Positions 35,365-43,503 of a DNA stretch of 64,000 nt are shown piece by piece. Made by a program: the position numbers and the translations under genes. The notes beneath the pieces were generated by a model that saw only the letters and a list, made by a program, of their open reading frames with translations, had not been told where the DNA came from and searched no databases. How positions within the stretch are numbered: position 1 is the stretch's first letter; each line of letters opens with the position of its first letter. Origin of the DNA: Arthrobacter sp042667405 (GTDB lineage Bacteria; Actinomycetota; Actinomycetes; Actinomycetales; Micrococcaceae); NCBI RefSeq assembly GCF_042667405.1, contig NZ_JBHVAL010000021.1, positions 11,505 through 75,504 of the forward strand, read 5' to 3'.

Positions 35365-36906
35365 ATGGCACGCCTATCCAATCAAGAAGGCCTGGCCGAC
35401 TGGCTGCCTGGCCGCGTGGCCGAGGAACGTCCTGTTGTGACGGTAGTCGGCGATTCGATCCTGGACGGCTGGTGGGATGGAACCATTGACCGTTTCTGCC
35501 GCGAAGCCCCGGCGCCCGTAGTCCAGGTCCAGCGCCGGGACTTTGCTCCCGGAGGGGCCGCCAACACGGCGATGAACCTTGCGGCGTTGGGCGCTGACGT
35601 CCGCTTCGTCTCGTTGACAGGGAGGGACCAGGCCGCAAAAACCCTCAGCGAAGCACTGGAAGCGGCAGGTGTGGACGTCACCCACATGGTCTCCCACCCG
35701 GACATGACAACCACCACCAAATTCCGGGTCAGCAGCGGAGGCCAAGTAATGCTGCGCTTGGACGATGCAGCGCTGAAGGTGCCCCCGGAAGGCCTTTCGG
35801 ACATGGCCGCGACACTCTCCGAAGCCTTGCGCGGTTCAGCTGCCGTGGTGCTGTGTGACTACGGCGCAGGAGCATTGGAAGGCCCGGTCCGCAGCGCGAT
35901 TCTGGACCACTTGGGTCCCGGGGACGACGGCGCAATGCCTGCGTCCCGCCAGGGCACTCTGGTGGTGGTGGACGCCCACCACCCCGGTCGCTGGGCCGCA
36001 CTCCAACCGGACCTGGCAACGCCCAACGCCCAGGAGGCAGCGAGACTGCTCGGCACGGACTTCCCGGGCGGTGCTGCCCGATGCCCCTTCGTGGAGGCAC
36101 ACGCGGACCAGCTCCTTCGCGCTTCGGGTGCGGCCGCCGTCGTCGTGACGTTGGACCGGGAGGGGACACTGACCATCCGTCCGCAGGGCACCTCACCGCA
36201 ACCCGCGACCCACAGGACCTGGGCCCGGCCGCAGGCCGAGAAGCAGGCTTCGGGGGCCGGAGACACTTTCGTTGCCGCGCTGACCCTTGCCCGTGCCGCG
36301 GGCTTGCCGCTGACCACCAGCGTGGATCTGGCGCAGGCCGCTGCCGACGTCGTAGTCCACAGGCCGGGCACCTCCGTGTGCACCACCGAGGAACTGGCCA
36401 CTCACCTCCGCGGCTTCGCGGATACGGCACTGACGGACAAGGAGCTGGCCAGGCACATCCAGGAGCATCGCAGTGAAGGGCGCAGGATCGTGCTGACCAA
36501 CGGGTGCTTCGATGTGCTGCACCGTGGCCATACCCGCTACCTGAACCAGGCCAAGCAACTGGGTGACGTCCTGGTGGTTGCCCTCAACAGCGACTCGTCG
36601 GTCCGGCAACTCAAAGGCCCGGACCGTCCGGTAAACCACGAGGCCGACCGTGCCGCCGTCATTGCGGCCCTGAGCTGCGTCGACCACGTGACCATCTTCG
36701 ACACCCCCACGCCCATCCCGCTCATCGAGCTCCTGCAGCCCGATGTCTACACCAAGGGCGGGGACTACACGCCGGAGATGCTCCAGGAAACCGAAGCCGT
36801 CGAGCGGTATGGCGGCACCGTGACCATCCTGGACTACGTTCCCGAGCATTCCACCACCGCTGTGCTGGAACGCATCCGTTCAAGCGGCGAAACCCCGCAG
36901 GACTGA
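35365..36906 (+). CDS. hldE: bifunctional heptose kinase/nucleotidyltransferase HldE-like protein 2
   Basis: A 513-residue second HldE-type fusion: PfkB domain with VVTVVGDSILDGWWDGTIDR, APGGAANTAMNLAALGADVR and the catalytic ASGAGDTFVAALTLA; then a nucleotidyltransferase domain with LTNGCFDVLHRGHTRYLNQA (HxGH) and YTKGGDYTPEMLQETE. It lacks the Ala/Asp linker of copy 1 and keeps the canonical GAGDTF. Its ribosome site is GGAAGG. A 10-nt gap joins it to the epimerase gene. The two copies may differ in heptose stereochemistry or nucleotide used. Confidence 0.87.
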   Translation: MARLSNQEGLADWLPGRVAEERPVVTVVGDSILDGWWDGTIDRFCREAPAPVVQVQRRDFAPGGAANTAMNLAALGADVRFVSLTGRDQAAKTLSEALEAAGVDVTHMVSHPDMTTTTKFRVSSGGQVMLRLDDAALKVPPEGLSDMAATLSEALRGSAAVVLCDYGAGALEGPVRSAILDHLGPGDDGAMPASRQGTLVVVDAHHPGRWAALQPDLATPNAQEAARLLGTDFPGGAARCPFVEAHADQLLRASGAAAVVVTLDREGTLTIRPQGTSPQPATHRTWARPQAEKQASGAGDTFVAALTLARAAGLPLTTSVDLAQAAADVVVHRPGTSVCTTEELATHLRGFADTALTDKELARHIQEHRSEGRRIVLTNGCFDVLHRGHTRYLNQAKQLGDVLVVALNSDSSVRQLKGPDRPVNHEADRAAVIAALSCVDHVTIFDTPTPIPLIELLQPDVYTKGGDYTPEMLQETEAVERYGGTVTILDYVPEHSTTAVLERIRSSGETPQD

Positions 36907-36916
36907 GGAGCCACCC

Positions 36917-37951
36917 ATGCGCGTTGCGATCATTGGAGCCACCGGGCACGGCGGCACTGAACTGCTGAAGCGCCTCCAGCGGGCGCGATCGGAAGAGGGC
37001 GCGGACCTGGAACTCGTGGGCGTCGTGCGCCGCGGACCGGACCCCGACGCTGCGCCTTATCACGGTGTTGAGTGGCACACCCTGGACATCGGAGCCGCAG
37101 CAGACCAGCCCGCACTCGAAGCAGCCCTTGCCGGAGCCGATGCTGTTGTGCATCTGGCATGGCTCATCCAACCCAACCACAACCGGGAACTGCTGCACCG
37201 TACCAACGTTGAGGGAACAGGCAACGTCCTGGCCGCAGCACGCAAAGCCGGAGTGCGGCACATCGTGTGTGCTTCCTCTGTTGGCGCCTACTCGCCGGCA
37301 CCCAAGGACCAGCGGACCAAGGAGGGGTGGCCCACCGGGGGTGTCAAAAGCTCCCACTACAGCGCGGACAAGGCTGAGCAGGAGCGGCTCCTGGACAAGT
37401 TCGCTAAGGAGAACCCGGACATTGTGGTAGCCCGGCTCCGTCCCGCCCTGATGTTCAGCTCGGGCGGTGGAAGCGAGGTAGGGCGGTACTTCATGGGGCG
37501 GGTCCTGCCCCGGCTGGTACCACGCAAACCGTGGCTTCCGGTGCTGGCCCTTCCCAAGGAGCTTGTGTTCCAGGCCGTGCACACCGCCGACGTCGCGGAT
37601 GCCTATTGGAAAGTGCTGCAACACAGGGCCGAAGGTGCGTTCAACATTGCAGCGGAGCCGGTCATCGATCCCAACGCGCTCGCCTGGATCTTCAGGGCGA
37701 AGCGGTTGATGCCGTTCCCGCTTCCGGTGCTTCGCGCCGTCGTCGAGGTCTCCTGGCGCTTGCGCCTCCAGGTGACCGACGGCGGCTGGGTGGATATGGC
37801 GGCGAACGCGCCGATCATGGATTGCGCGCGGGCGCACAGCCTGTTGGGCTGGTCACCGAAGCACTCTTCGCTGGAGTCCCTGGCGGAAATGCTGGAGGGA
37901 ATCGGTGCGGGGAAGGGCCGGAGGGGTTCGCCGCCACTCAGGCCACGTTGA
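36917..37951 (+). CDS. NAD(P)-dependent epimerase/dehydratase family protein
   Basis: The 344-residue extended SDR has the nucleotide-binding GATGHGGTELLKRL, NVEGTGNVLAAARKAGVRHI, catalytic Ser in VCASSVGAYSP and Y-x3-K in HYSADKAEQE. The C-terminal 80 residues look membrane-associated or surface-hydrophobic (FPLPVLRAVVEVSWRLRL). It is likely the last gene of the heptose block and could modify a sugar nucleotide. Its glycine motif and tail do not look like HldD. It ends 3 nt before the convergent FUSC gene. Confidence 0.8.
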   Translation: MRVAIIGATGHGGTELLKRLQRARSEEGADLELVGVVRRGPDPDAAPYHGVEWHTLDIGAAADQPALEAALAGADAVVHLAWLIQPNHNRELLHRTNVEGTGNVLAAARKAGVRHIVCASSVGAYSPAPKDQRTKEGWPTGGVKSSHYSADKAEQERLLDKFAKENPDIVVARLRPALMFSSGGGSEVGRYFMGRVLPRLVPRKPWLPVLALPKELVFQAVHTADVADAYWKVLQHRAEGAFNIAAEPVIDPNALAWIFRAKRLMPFPLPVLRAVVEVSWRLRLQVTDGGWVDMAANAPIMDCARAHSLLGWSPKHSSLESLAEMLEGIGAGKGRRGSPPLRPR

Positions 37952-37954
37952 GGG

Positions 37955-39037
37955 CTACTCCGCGGTCATCACCACGGTCAAAATCCGGCGCAGGCTCATG
38001 GCCACTGACGCCGGTGCGTTCACCGGGGACTGTTGGGCGGCGGCTTCGGCCACGGCCTCGCTGAGCGCGTTGATGCTGTCCTGGGCGTGTGCCAGGCTGT
38101 TCGCGAGCTCCCCGGATCCTTCGTCGCGCCAGTGGTCCACCACGTCGGCCACGGACTCCAGTGCGTCGGAAAGCGGCTTGATCGCGGTGTCCGGAATGAC
38201 GGTGCCTGCCCCTTCTTCCCAGATGGCACTGGCCAGGACATCGGTAATGTCCTGGACGTGGAACGTCAGCCGCTCAAGGGTCCGCAAGCCTGCGAGGTCG
38301 GACGGCAGACGGGTGGCACGACGCCGGGACCTGGGGTTCGCTTTGGCGCTCAGCTCCGCTTGATGCACCGCAGTCCGCACGGCCGCCGCTGTCATGGACA
38401 GTTCGTCGCTGCGGCTGGCCCAGGCTTCGTGGTCGGGTGGCCATGACTCATTCATTGCTTGTGCCATGTCCTTGAGCTGGCGGGACAAGGCGCCTTGGTG
38501 GCCCGCGATGGCAGGGTCGATGTCGTCCAGGTGCAGGGGCGGGAAGATCAGCCAGTTGATCGCGAAACCCACTGTCACTCCCAGGGCCATCTGGAGAACG
38601 TAGGCGAAGGAGAACCCTTCTGCATTTGAGTCACCGAGTACCAGTACGAACAATGCCGCCATGGGGATCCACTCGGACGCACTTCCCAGTCGCGGAAGGC
38701 CGCCGATCAGCACGCCCAGGCCCACCACTACAGCCACGGAAAGGACTGTGGGTGCCGCAATGGTGGTGATGGCAAACGCCATTCCGATCCCCAGGATCAG
38801 CCCAGCGAGGCTTTGGAGCCCGTGCTTGGCGGAGTCGGCCACTGTTGGGTGCATGCTTACCAGGGCGCCCAGCGGTGCGTAGTACGGGTACTCGGCGGCA
38901 GGGCCGGGCATGAATGGTGCAAGATACCAGGCCAGTCCTGCCGCCACCGCAGTCTTGGCGGCGAAGAGCAGGCGGTGGCGGGTCACGGTTTTACGAAGCG
39001 CGGGAATCAGCCGTCGCCTTGTGGGCAGTTGGCTCAT
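37955..39037 (-). CDS. FUSC-family membrane protein
   Basis: The 360-residue protein has two N-terminal clusters of hydrophobic helices (about 20-180), including LLFAAKTAVAAGLAWYLAPF and GLQSLAGLILGIGMAFAITT, then a helical cytoplasmic domain. This is the FUSC/ArAE-like layout associated with export of aromatic acids or of unknown small molecules. ATG 39037 was chosen because similarity begins there, although the ribosome site is poor and the frame extends upstream. It diverges from the 39223-41203 operon. Confidence 0.75.
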   Translation of the reverse strand: MSQLPTRRRLIPALRKTVTRHRLLFAAKTAVAAGLAWYLAPFMPGPAAEYPYYAPLGALVSMHPTVADSAKHGLQSLAGLILGIGMAFAITTIAAPTVLSVAVVVGLGVLIGGLPRLGSASEWIPMAALFVLVLGDSNAEGFSFAYVLQMALGVTVGFAINWLIFPPLHLDDIDPAIAGHQGALSRQLKDMAQAMNESWPPDHEAWASRSDELSMTAAAVRTAVHQAELSAKANPRSRRRATRLPSDLAGLRTLERLTFHVQDITDVLASAIWEEGAGTVIPDTAIKPLSDALESVADVVDHWRDEGSGELANSLAHAQDSINALSEAVAEAAAQQSPVNAPASVAMSLRRILTVVMTAE

Positions 39038-39156
39038 GGAATCTACGTTTGCAGGTATCCGGTGCTGTGTCGAGCCGCCGCCGTCGGATTGTGGTGCCTC
39101 ACATTTTTCGAAAAAAGGTGTGATTAGAACCAGGACAACCGGGTACTCACCCATTT

Positions 39157-39178
39157 GATAGTAACGATACTTACTATC
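39157..39178. promoter_or_regulatory. 8-bp perfect inverted repeat, candidate operator
   Basis: GATAGTAA (39157-39164) and TTACTATC (39171-39178) are exact complements around a 6-nt CGATAC spacer. It lies in the intergenic region between the FUSC gene and the low-complexity/holin/DUF3618 operon, 45 nt before that operon's start. TACTAT within the right arm could be a -10 element, so a bound repressor would block it. No regulator gene is adjacent. Confidence 0.5.
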
Positions 39179-39222
39179 CCGGCTGCTGTCCGCAGCCTGC
39201 CAACTGTGGAAAGAGAGCGACA

Positions 39223-40203
39223 ATGACTGAGAGCCAATCGCCGCAGGACGGACGCTTCGCGGCACCAACCACTGGTGCCCATGCAGGCACCGAACCCTTC
39301 GCCGGAAACTACCTCGATTCGGACGTTGATACCCAGGCTGCCGGAACCACTGGAATCGGTGGAACTACCACTGGCTCGGGAACCGGCTCTGCAGGCTCCG
39401 GCAAGGTAGACACCGCCAAGGAAGACGCTGCGGGTGTTGCCGAAACCGTATCTGACGCCGCCGGTGGCGTAGTTGACACCGCCAAGTCCGAGGCCGGCCA
39501 TGTAGCCCATGAAGTGAAGGTGAACGCACGCCAACTGCTCACCCAGACCAAGGGCGAATTGACCGATCAGGCCCAGGTGCAGCAACAGCGCGTCGCTGAA
39601 GGCCTGCGGTCCATCTCCGACGAACTGTCCACCATGGCCAACTCCAGCGAAAACGGCGGCGTTGCCACGGACCTGGTCCAGCAGGCAGCCCGGCGGTCCT
39701 CCGCTGTGGCCCAGTGGCTGGAAGGCCGGGATCCGGGTTCCCTCCTTGATGAGGTAAAGGGTTTCGCCCGCCGCAAGCCGGGAACGTTCCTGTTGCTGGC
39801 CGCCGGCGCTGGTGTCCTTGCAGGCCGCCTTGGCCGGGGGATGGCCGACAACTCACCTGCTGGTGGATCCACGGGCGGAACCGACCGGACCGCTTCCGGG
39901 ACACCCCGGGCCGCGTACTACCCCACGCAGGGCTACCCCGCACACGGCGGCGCTGTGACGCCTCCGCCAGTGGACCTTCCGGGACCGACCACCACCACGG
40001 CCGGCTACGGCAGCGCGACCACAGCTTCCGCAGCCACCGGATACGGCACCGAAACAACTGGATACGACGCCGGAACCACCGGCGGCTACGACGGTTCCAC
40101 CCAGCCGTACCCCGAAGCCGACGCAGGCGGAGTCAAGGCACAGGGCGATCCCCTGGCAGGACCCCTGGACCCGGACGACCCCCAGTACGGAGGTCACCGA
40201 TGA
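39223..40203 (+). CDS. low-complexity envelope-associated hypothetical protein
   Basis: The 326-residue protein has three parts. Residues 1-75 are Gly/Thr/Ser-rich and disordered. Residues about 75-205 are helical and amphipathic (ETVSDAAGGVVDTAKSEAGH) with one hydrophobic helix, PGTFLLLAAGAGVLAGRLG. A disordered Tyr/Thr/Gly tail has repeated GYG/TTGYDAG steps. Its stop overlaps the start of the holin-family gene (ATGA). Function is unknown; the operon context suggests an envelope or osmotic-stress role. Confidence 0.77.
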   Translation: MTESQSPQDGRFAAPTTGAHAGTEPFAGNYLDSDVDTQAAGTTGIGGTTTGSGTGSAGSGKVDTAKEDAAGVAETVSDAAGGVVDTAKSEAGHVAHEVKVNARQLLTQTKGELTDQAQVQQQRVAEGLRSISDELSTMANSSENGGVATDLVQQAARRSSAVAQWLEGRDPGSLLDEVKGFARRKPGTFLLLAAGAGVLAGRLGRGMADNSPAGGSTGGTDRTASGTPRAAYYPTQGYPAHGGAVTPPPVDLPGPTTTTAGYGSATTASAATGYGTETTGYDAGTTGGYDGSTQPYPEADAGGVKAQGDPLAGPLDPDDPQYGGHR

Positions 40204-40631
40204 GCAGTCCCGCCGACCTGCCTCCCACAGAAGCCCACGTAAAGGCGGAAACCCTTCCCCTTGGCGAGCTGCTGAGCGACCTGACGCGTGATGTTTCCAC
40301 GTTGATGCGCCAGGAAGTGGAGCTGGCCAAGGTGGAACTCAAGGAGTCCGCCACCAAAGCAGGAAAGGGCGCCGGCATGTTGGCTGGCGCTGCGTGGGCC
40401 GGTCATATCACCGTGCTGTTCCTGTCCATTGCCCTCTGGTGGGCACTGGGCCAGCTGGTTGGCCTCGGGTGGTCCGCCGTGATCGTTGCGGTCATCTGGG
40501 GAATCATCGCGGCAGTCCTCGCGGTCATGGGCCGGAAGGAACTGAACGCCATCAAGGGCTTGCCGCGGACCGCTGAGACTGTCAAGGAAATACCCCCCGC
40601 TTTGAAACCGAACACCGAGGAGACACGATGA
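40200..40631 (+). CDS. actinobacterial Holin-X / phage holin superfamily III protein
   Basis: The 143-residue protein has an N-terminal amphipathic helix (LGELLSDLTRDVSTLMRQEV then ELAKVELKES) and two close TM helices near 55-105 (AGHITVLFLSIALWWALGQL and WSAVIVAVIWGIIAAVLAVM). This is the Holin-X (DUF1469-like) pattern. Despite the name, chromosomal copies in this three-gene setting are not phage lysis genes. It overlaps both neighbours by 4 nt. Confidence 0.82.
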   Translation: MSSPADLPPTEAHVKAETLPLGELLSDLTRDVSTLMRQEVELAKVELKESATKAGKGAGMLAGAAWAGHITVLFLSIALWWALGQLVGLGWSAVIVAVIWGIIAAVLAVMGRKELNAIKGLPRTAETVKEIPPALKPNTEETR

Positions 40632-41203
40632 CGCAGAACCCCGACGCCCTGCGCGCCGATATCGAAGAAACCCGCCGGCGGCTTAGCACCAACGTTGATG
40701 CGGTGGCCGATAAGGTCACGCCTTCGCACATCGTCAACCGCCGCGTCGACAAGATCAAGACGGCTGTCTTTGGCGCCCGCGACGACGTTCAGGACCGAGC
40801 CGGCAACGCGGCCCACCAGGCGCACGATACTGTGTCCGGCGTCGTATCCGACATCGGCGACGCGCCGCAGGCGATTACGCGGAAGGCGCAGGGCAGCCCG
40901 ATCGCTGCCGGCCTGATCGCCTTTGGCGCAGGCCTGTTGGTTTCGGCCCTGATTCCTCCGTCGGACAAGGAACGCGAGGCAGCCCAGGCGCTGAAGGAAG
41001 CGGCCCAGCCGCTAACCGAAGAACTGAGCCACGCAGCACAGGAAGTTGCCGAGCACCTGCGCGAACCGGCCCAGGAAGCGGTGCAGAACGTCAAGGAGAC
41101 TGCTACTGAAGCTGCCTCCAACGTCAAGGACGAAGGCCAGGCTGCAGCTGCCGATGTCCAGGACCGTGCCAGCACGGCCAAGGACAACATCAGCAACCAG
41201 TAA
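40628..41203 (+). CDS. DUF3618 domain protein
   Basis: The 191-residue protein begins with the DUF3618 motif (DALRADIEETRRRLSTNVDA then VADKVTP). One TM helix (PIAAGLIAFGAGLLVSALIP) near residue 95-115 precedes a long Ala/Glu/Lys-rich helical tail (AAQALKEAAQPLTEELSHAA) resembling LEA/apolipoprotein-like repeats. It is the last gene of the operon. A role in envelope stress or membrane organisation is inferred from composition only. Confidence 0.83.
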   Translation: MTQNPDALRADIEETRRRLSTNVDAVADKVTPSHIVNRRVDKIKTAVFGARDDVQDRAGNAAHQAHDTVSGVVSDIGDAPQAITRKAQGSPIAAGLIAFGAGLLVSALIPPSDKEREAAQALKEAAQPLTEELSHAAQEVAEHLREPAQEAVQNVKETATEAASNVKDEGQAAAADVQDRASTAKDNISNQ

Positions 41204-41215
41204 CGCCCCCTTCTG

Positions 41216-41283
41216 ACCCAACTGAGTCGCAGAAGATGTCGTATTGAGTGGTCATTACGGCATTTACTGCGACTCAGTTGGGT
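41216..41283. repeat. 68-nt covarying hairpin element, copy 1
   Basis: Exact 17-bp arms (ACCCAACTGAGTCGCAG at 41216-41232, its complement at 41267-41283) enclose 34 nt that themselves fold (GTCGTA with TACGGC, TGA with TCA). It lies between convergent genes. A second copy is at 44657-44724 with the same loop length and compensating arm changes. A bidirectional terminator or REP-like element is the best reading. Confidence 0.78.
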
Positions 41284-41304
41284 TTGCTGTGCCTGGGGGC
41301 GGGG

Positions 41305-41904
41305 TCAGCGTACTTCGAGGATCATTTGCAGCAGCCGGGCAGCGGCGGGGCGCGCTGCATGCTCCTCTGCCCACTGGGCGCGGGCCAACGCTTTGCTCAC
41401 CGCCTGCGTGCTGATTCCCAATTCCTGGGCCACGGCCTTCTGCTGGCCGCGCACGCCCGGCGTGAGCAGGTCGATCACCCGCCACTCCGCCACACTCCGG
41501 GCCTGGACAATATGTCCGAGAAGGCGCAGCACGGCTTCAGCTTCGGAAGCCAGCGCTGCCAAAGGACCATCCACCGCGACAGGTATCCGGTCGTTGCTGC
41601 TGCGCAGCCTGTCCACTGCCCGCCGGGCGTACACCAGGCCGTGGCCCGAGGCGTCCTTCACCAGGTTGGGCAGCGGCTCGTTAATGGGTCCGACGCCGAT
41701 CCCGACGTACCACTGGCCGGAACGAAGCGCGATCAAGGCGCTTTCCACGGCCTGATGGCTGGATTCGACGACGCCCTGCACCTCATCCTCGACAGACCGG
41801 TCGAAATCCAAGCGCGCAGGAATGTGCCGCAGGTCCTTGAGCAGCTGCGGCACAAGATCGCCGGCGCGCCGGCTGTCGCGTTGGTTGATGGTGAGAGTGA
41901 ACAT
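41305..41904 (-). CDS. SatD-like protein with C-terminal helix-turn-helix
   Basis: The 199-residue protein has an N-terminal half resembling the SatD family (DRSVEDEVQGVVESSHQAVE matching its GDEFQG-type region; SGQWYVGIGVGPINEPLP). Its C-terminal HTH is QQKAVAQELGISTQAVSKAL. SatD proteins are poorly understood. Here the HTH suggests DNA binding. A palindrome overlapping the promoter (41917-41932) suggests autoregulation. The gene is probably leaderless or nearly so, since TAGCAT lies 10 nt before the ATG. Confidence 0.68.
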   Translation of the reverse strand: MFTLTINQRDSRRAGDLVPQLLKDLRHIPARLDFDRSVEDEVQGVVESSHQAVESALIALRSGQWYVGIGVGPINEPLPNLVKDASGHGLVYARRAVDRLRSSNDRIPVAVDGPLAALASEAEAVLRLLGHIVQARSVAEWRVIDLLTPGVRGQQKAVAQELGISTQAVSKALARAQWAEEHAARPAAARLLQMILEVR

Positions 41905-41916
41905 CGTGGATCACAT

Positions 41917-41932
41917 GCTACCGGCTGGTAGC
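41917..41932. promoter_or_regulatory. palindrome at the promoter of the SatD-like gene
   Basis: GCTACC-GGCT-GGTAGC is a perfect 6-bp inverted repeat 12 nt upstream of the ATG on the reverse strand. It overlaps the -10-like TAGCAT (41920-41915), so a protein bound here would occlude RNA polymerase. Confidence 0.5.
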
Positions 41933-41990
41933 GGCTCTGCAAGGAGAAATTTCGCCTGTTACTTGATGCTCAGCCCGGCGAACCAGCAGG

Positions 41991-42614
41991 TCAGGGCCGC
42001 GCATCCGGGCGTTGACCGTAGAGGTCCTGTTGGGCCGCAGCGGCCTGCTCCGCCGCAACAGCCTTGGGGTCCGGGATGGGCTGCAGGCCCTTGGCGATGC
42101 CCGAACGGCGGTCCATGGCCGCAAACTTCGGATCCCACGTGTCATCTCCGCCGCCACTGAGGGCCGAGGCAATGACCATGACCACGAAGAACGGGAAGAA
42201 GCTCCAGCAAACGGCGCGCCAGCCGCCCAGCCAGGCTCCCGCCGTCGTGCCGTTTTTGATCCGTACGGAGCGCATGCCTGCGGCGGCGTCGCCAACACTG
42301 CCTGCCGTCCCCCAGATCATGCCGTAGGCGTACAGGCCAACAAACCACAGGACGATGTAGAGGGCCAACCAGAACCCGTCGTTGTATCCCAGTGCCGAGC
42401 CGCTGTTCATCATGGACTCACGCAGCACCGCCGCCATGGCCGCCAGGATGAAGTAGCCCACCAGGAACACGATCGCATCCAGTACGCGGCCCCAGAAATG
42501 GGCAGCTCCCGAAGCTTTGACGAAGTACGCGCCGGTATCAGGGTGGCGGCGTACGGGGCGGCCGTTGAGGGGATCCACCATGCCGGTTGAGGTCTTGGGC
42601 TTCGAAGTGCTCAT
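41991..42614 (-). CDS. RDD-family membrane protein
   Basis: The 207-residue protein has a polar N-terminus, then RDD-type helices: AHFWGRVLDAIVFLVGYFIL, WLALYIVLWFVGLYAYGMIW and AVCWSFFPFFVVMVIASALS. The Arg-Asp pair sits in the first helix (RVLDAI). The loop TAGSVGDAAAGMRSVRIKNG is the family's conserved second motif. RDD proteins are membrane proteins of unclear function, often beside type VII secretion genes, as here. It is 46 nt after the EspG-like gene and probably in its operon. Confidence 0.82.
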   Translation of the reverse strand: MSTSKPKTSTGMVDPLNGRPVRRHPDTGAYFVKASGAAHFWGRVLDAIVFLVGYFILAAMAAVLRESMMNSGSALGYNDGFWLALYIVLWFVGLYAYGMIWGTAGSVGDAAAGMRSVRIKNGTTAGAWLGGWRAVCWSFFPFFVVMVIASALSGGGDDTWDPKFAAMDRRSGIAKGLQPIPDPKAVAAEQAAAAQQDLYGQRPDARP

Positions 42615-42660
42615 GAGGGGCTTTCGGTTCGACGGCGGGTTGCGGCTTGGGTGCGGATGC

Positions 42661-43503
42661 TTAGGCCTGTCCGGCCGAACCGCCCAGCCCGGCCGACCCG
42701 CCCTGTCCGGCCAAGCCACCCAGGATCCGGGCCAGGGAAGCAGCCGAAGTTTCCTTCAACTCGAAGGAAACAGCTTCACTCTGCTCCGGCAGGCCGGAAT
42801 CGGACGAACCTTCCACGCGCGGCGTCAGGACGTGGACCCCCGAGGGCCCGGTGTAGACGGTCACCGTGGGGAACTCGTTGGTGTCGGAATTGAAAGCCAC
42901 CACATTGCTGGCCGCCTGGGTATCGGCCAAGGCAGTGGCTGCATGGGCTTCAAACTCCGCTTCGCTGTACACCGTCGGGTCCGTGTCGCGGGCGGCCGCC
43001 TGCTCGGGGTCCACGAATTCGGCCAAGCGCGGCACCAACTGGTCCCGCGTGATGACGGTAAAGCCGTGAAGTCCGCCGTCGTCCACTTCTTCGAGCAGGA
43101 CGCCTTCATCGTGCACGTAACCGTAAAGCCAGCGCCTGCCGGTGGAGACCGTGCGTTCCACGGAGACCACATTCTTGCCGCTGCGGCGCAGGGTCAGGGC
43201 GCCGGTGATTTCGTCGGTGGCGTGCAGGCGGGAAGGTTCGGTTTCGCCTTCAAAGATCACCGGGTACACCAGTTCCTTGGCGAGAAGGCCACGCAGGGCA
43301 ACAGCGCACAGGATTTCTTTGTTGGTGTCCTGGGTTGAAAGCCAGGGCAGTGCCACCAGCTGTTCGTGCTGGACGCCGTCCAAAGCCACAACTTCTTCGT
43401 CGGTCAGCGTGGGCAGGGGCGCTCCAACGGCGCTGGCCGATGCCAGAACCTTGGCTGCAGCCTCAACATCCCGTTGGGTCCATTTCATGGTGCTCGTTGT
43501 CAT
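42661..43503 (-). CDS. EspG-like/ESX-associated hypothetical protein
   Basis: The 280-residue soluble protein is translationally coupled (ATGA) to an upstream WXG100-containing gene. Its alternating beta-rich pattern (SGKNVVSVERTVSTGRRWLY then GYVHDEGVLLEEVDDGGLHG; EFPTVTVYTGPSGVHVLTP) and position resemble the EspG class of ESX chaperones, but I see no diagnostic motif, so this is a weak assignment. The C-terminus ends in Gly/Ala/Ser-rich AGQGGSAGLGGSAGQA. Confidence 0.6.
   Translation of the reverse strand: MTTSTMKWTQRDVEAAAKVLASASAVGAPLPTLTDEEVVALDGVQHEQLVALPWLSTQDTNKEILCAVALRGLLAKELVYPVIFEGETEPSRLHATDEITGALTLRRSGKNVVSVERTVSTGRRWLYGYVHDEGVLLEEVDDGGLHGFTVITRDQLVPRLAEFVDPEQAAARDTDPTVYSEAEFEAHAATALADTQAASNVVAFNSDTNEFPTVTVYTGPSGVHVLTPRVEGSSDSGLPEQSEAVSFELKETSAASLARILGGLAGQGGSAGLGGSAGQA

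Noticed and set aside
36917..37951. HldD (ADP-heptose 6-epimerase)
   Set aside because: It is an extended SDR in the right context, but the glycine motif and C-terminal region do not look like HldD, so only a family-level call is made.
40200..40631. Prophage remnant suggested by the holin-family gene
   Set aside because: There are no other phage genes, and Holin-X/DUF3618 operons are ordinary chromosomal features in actinobacteria.
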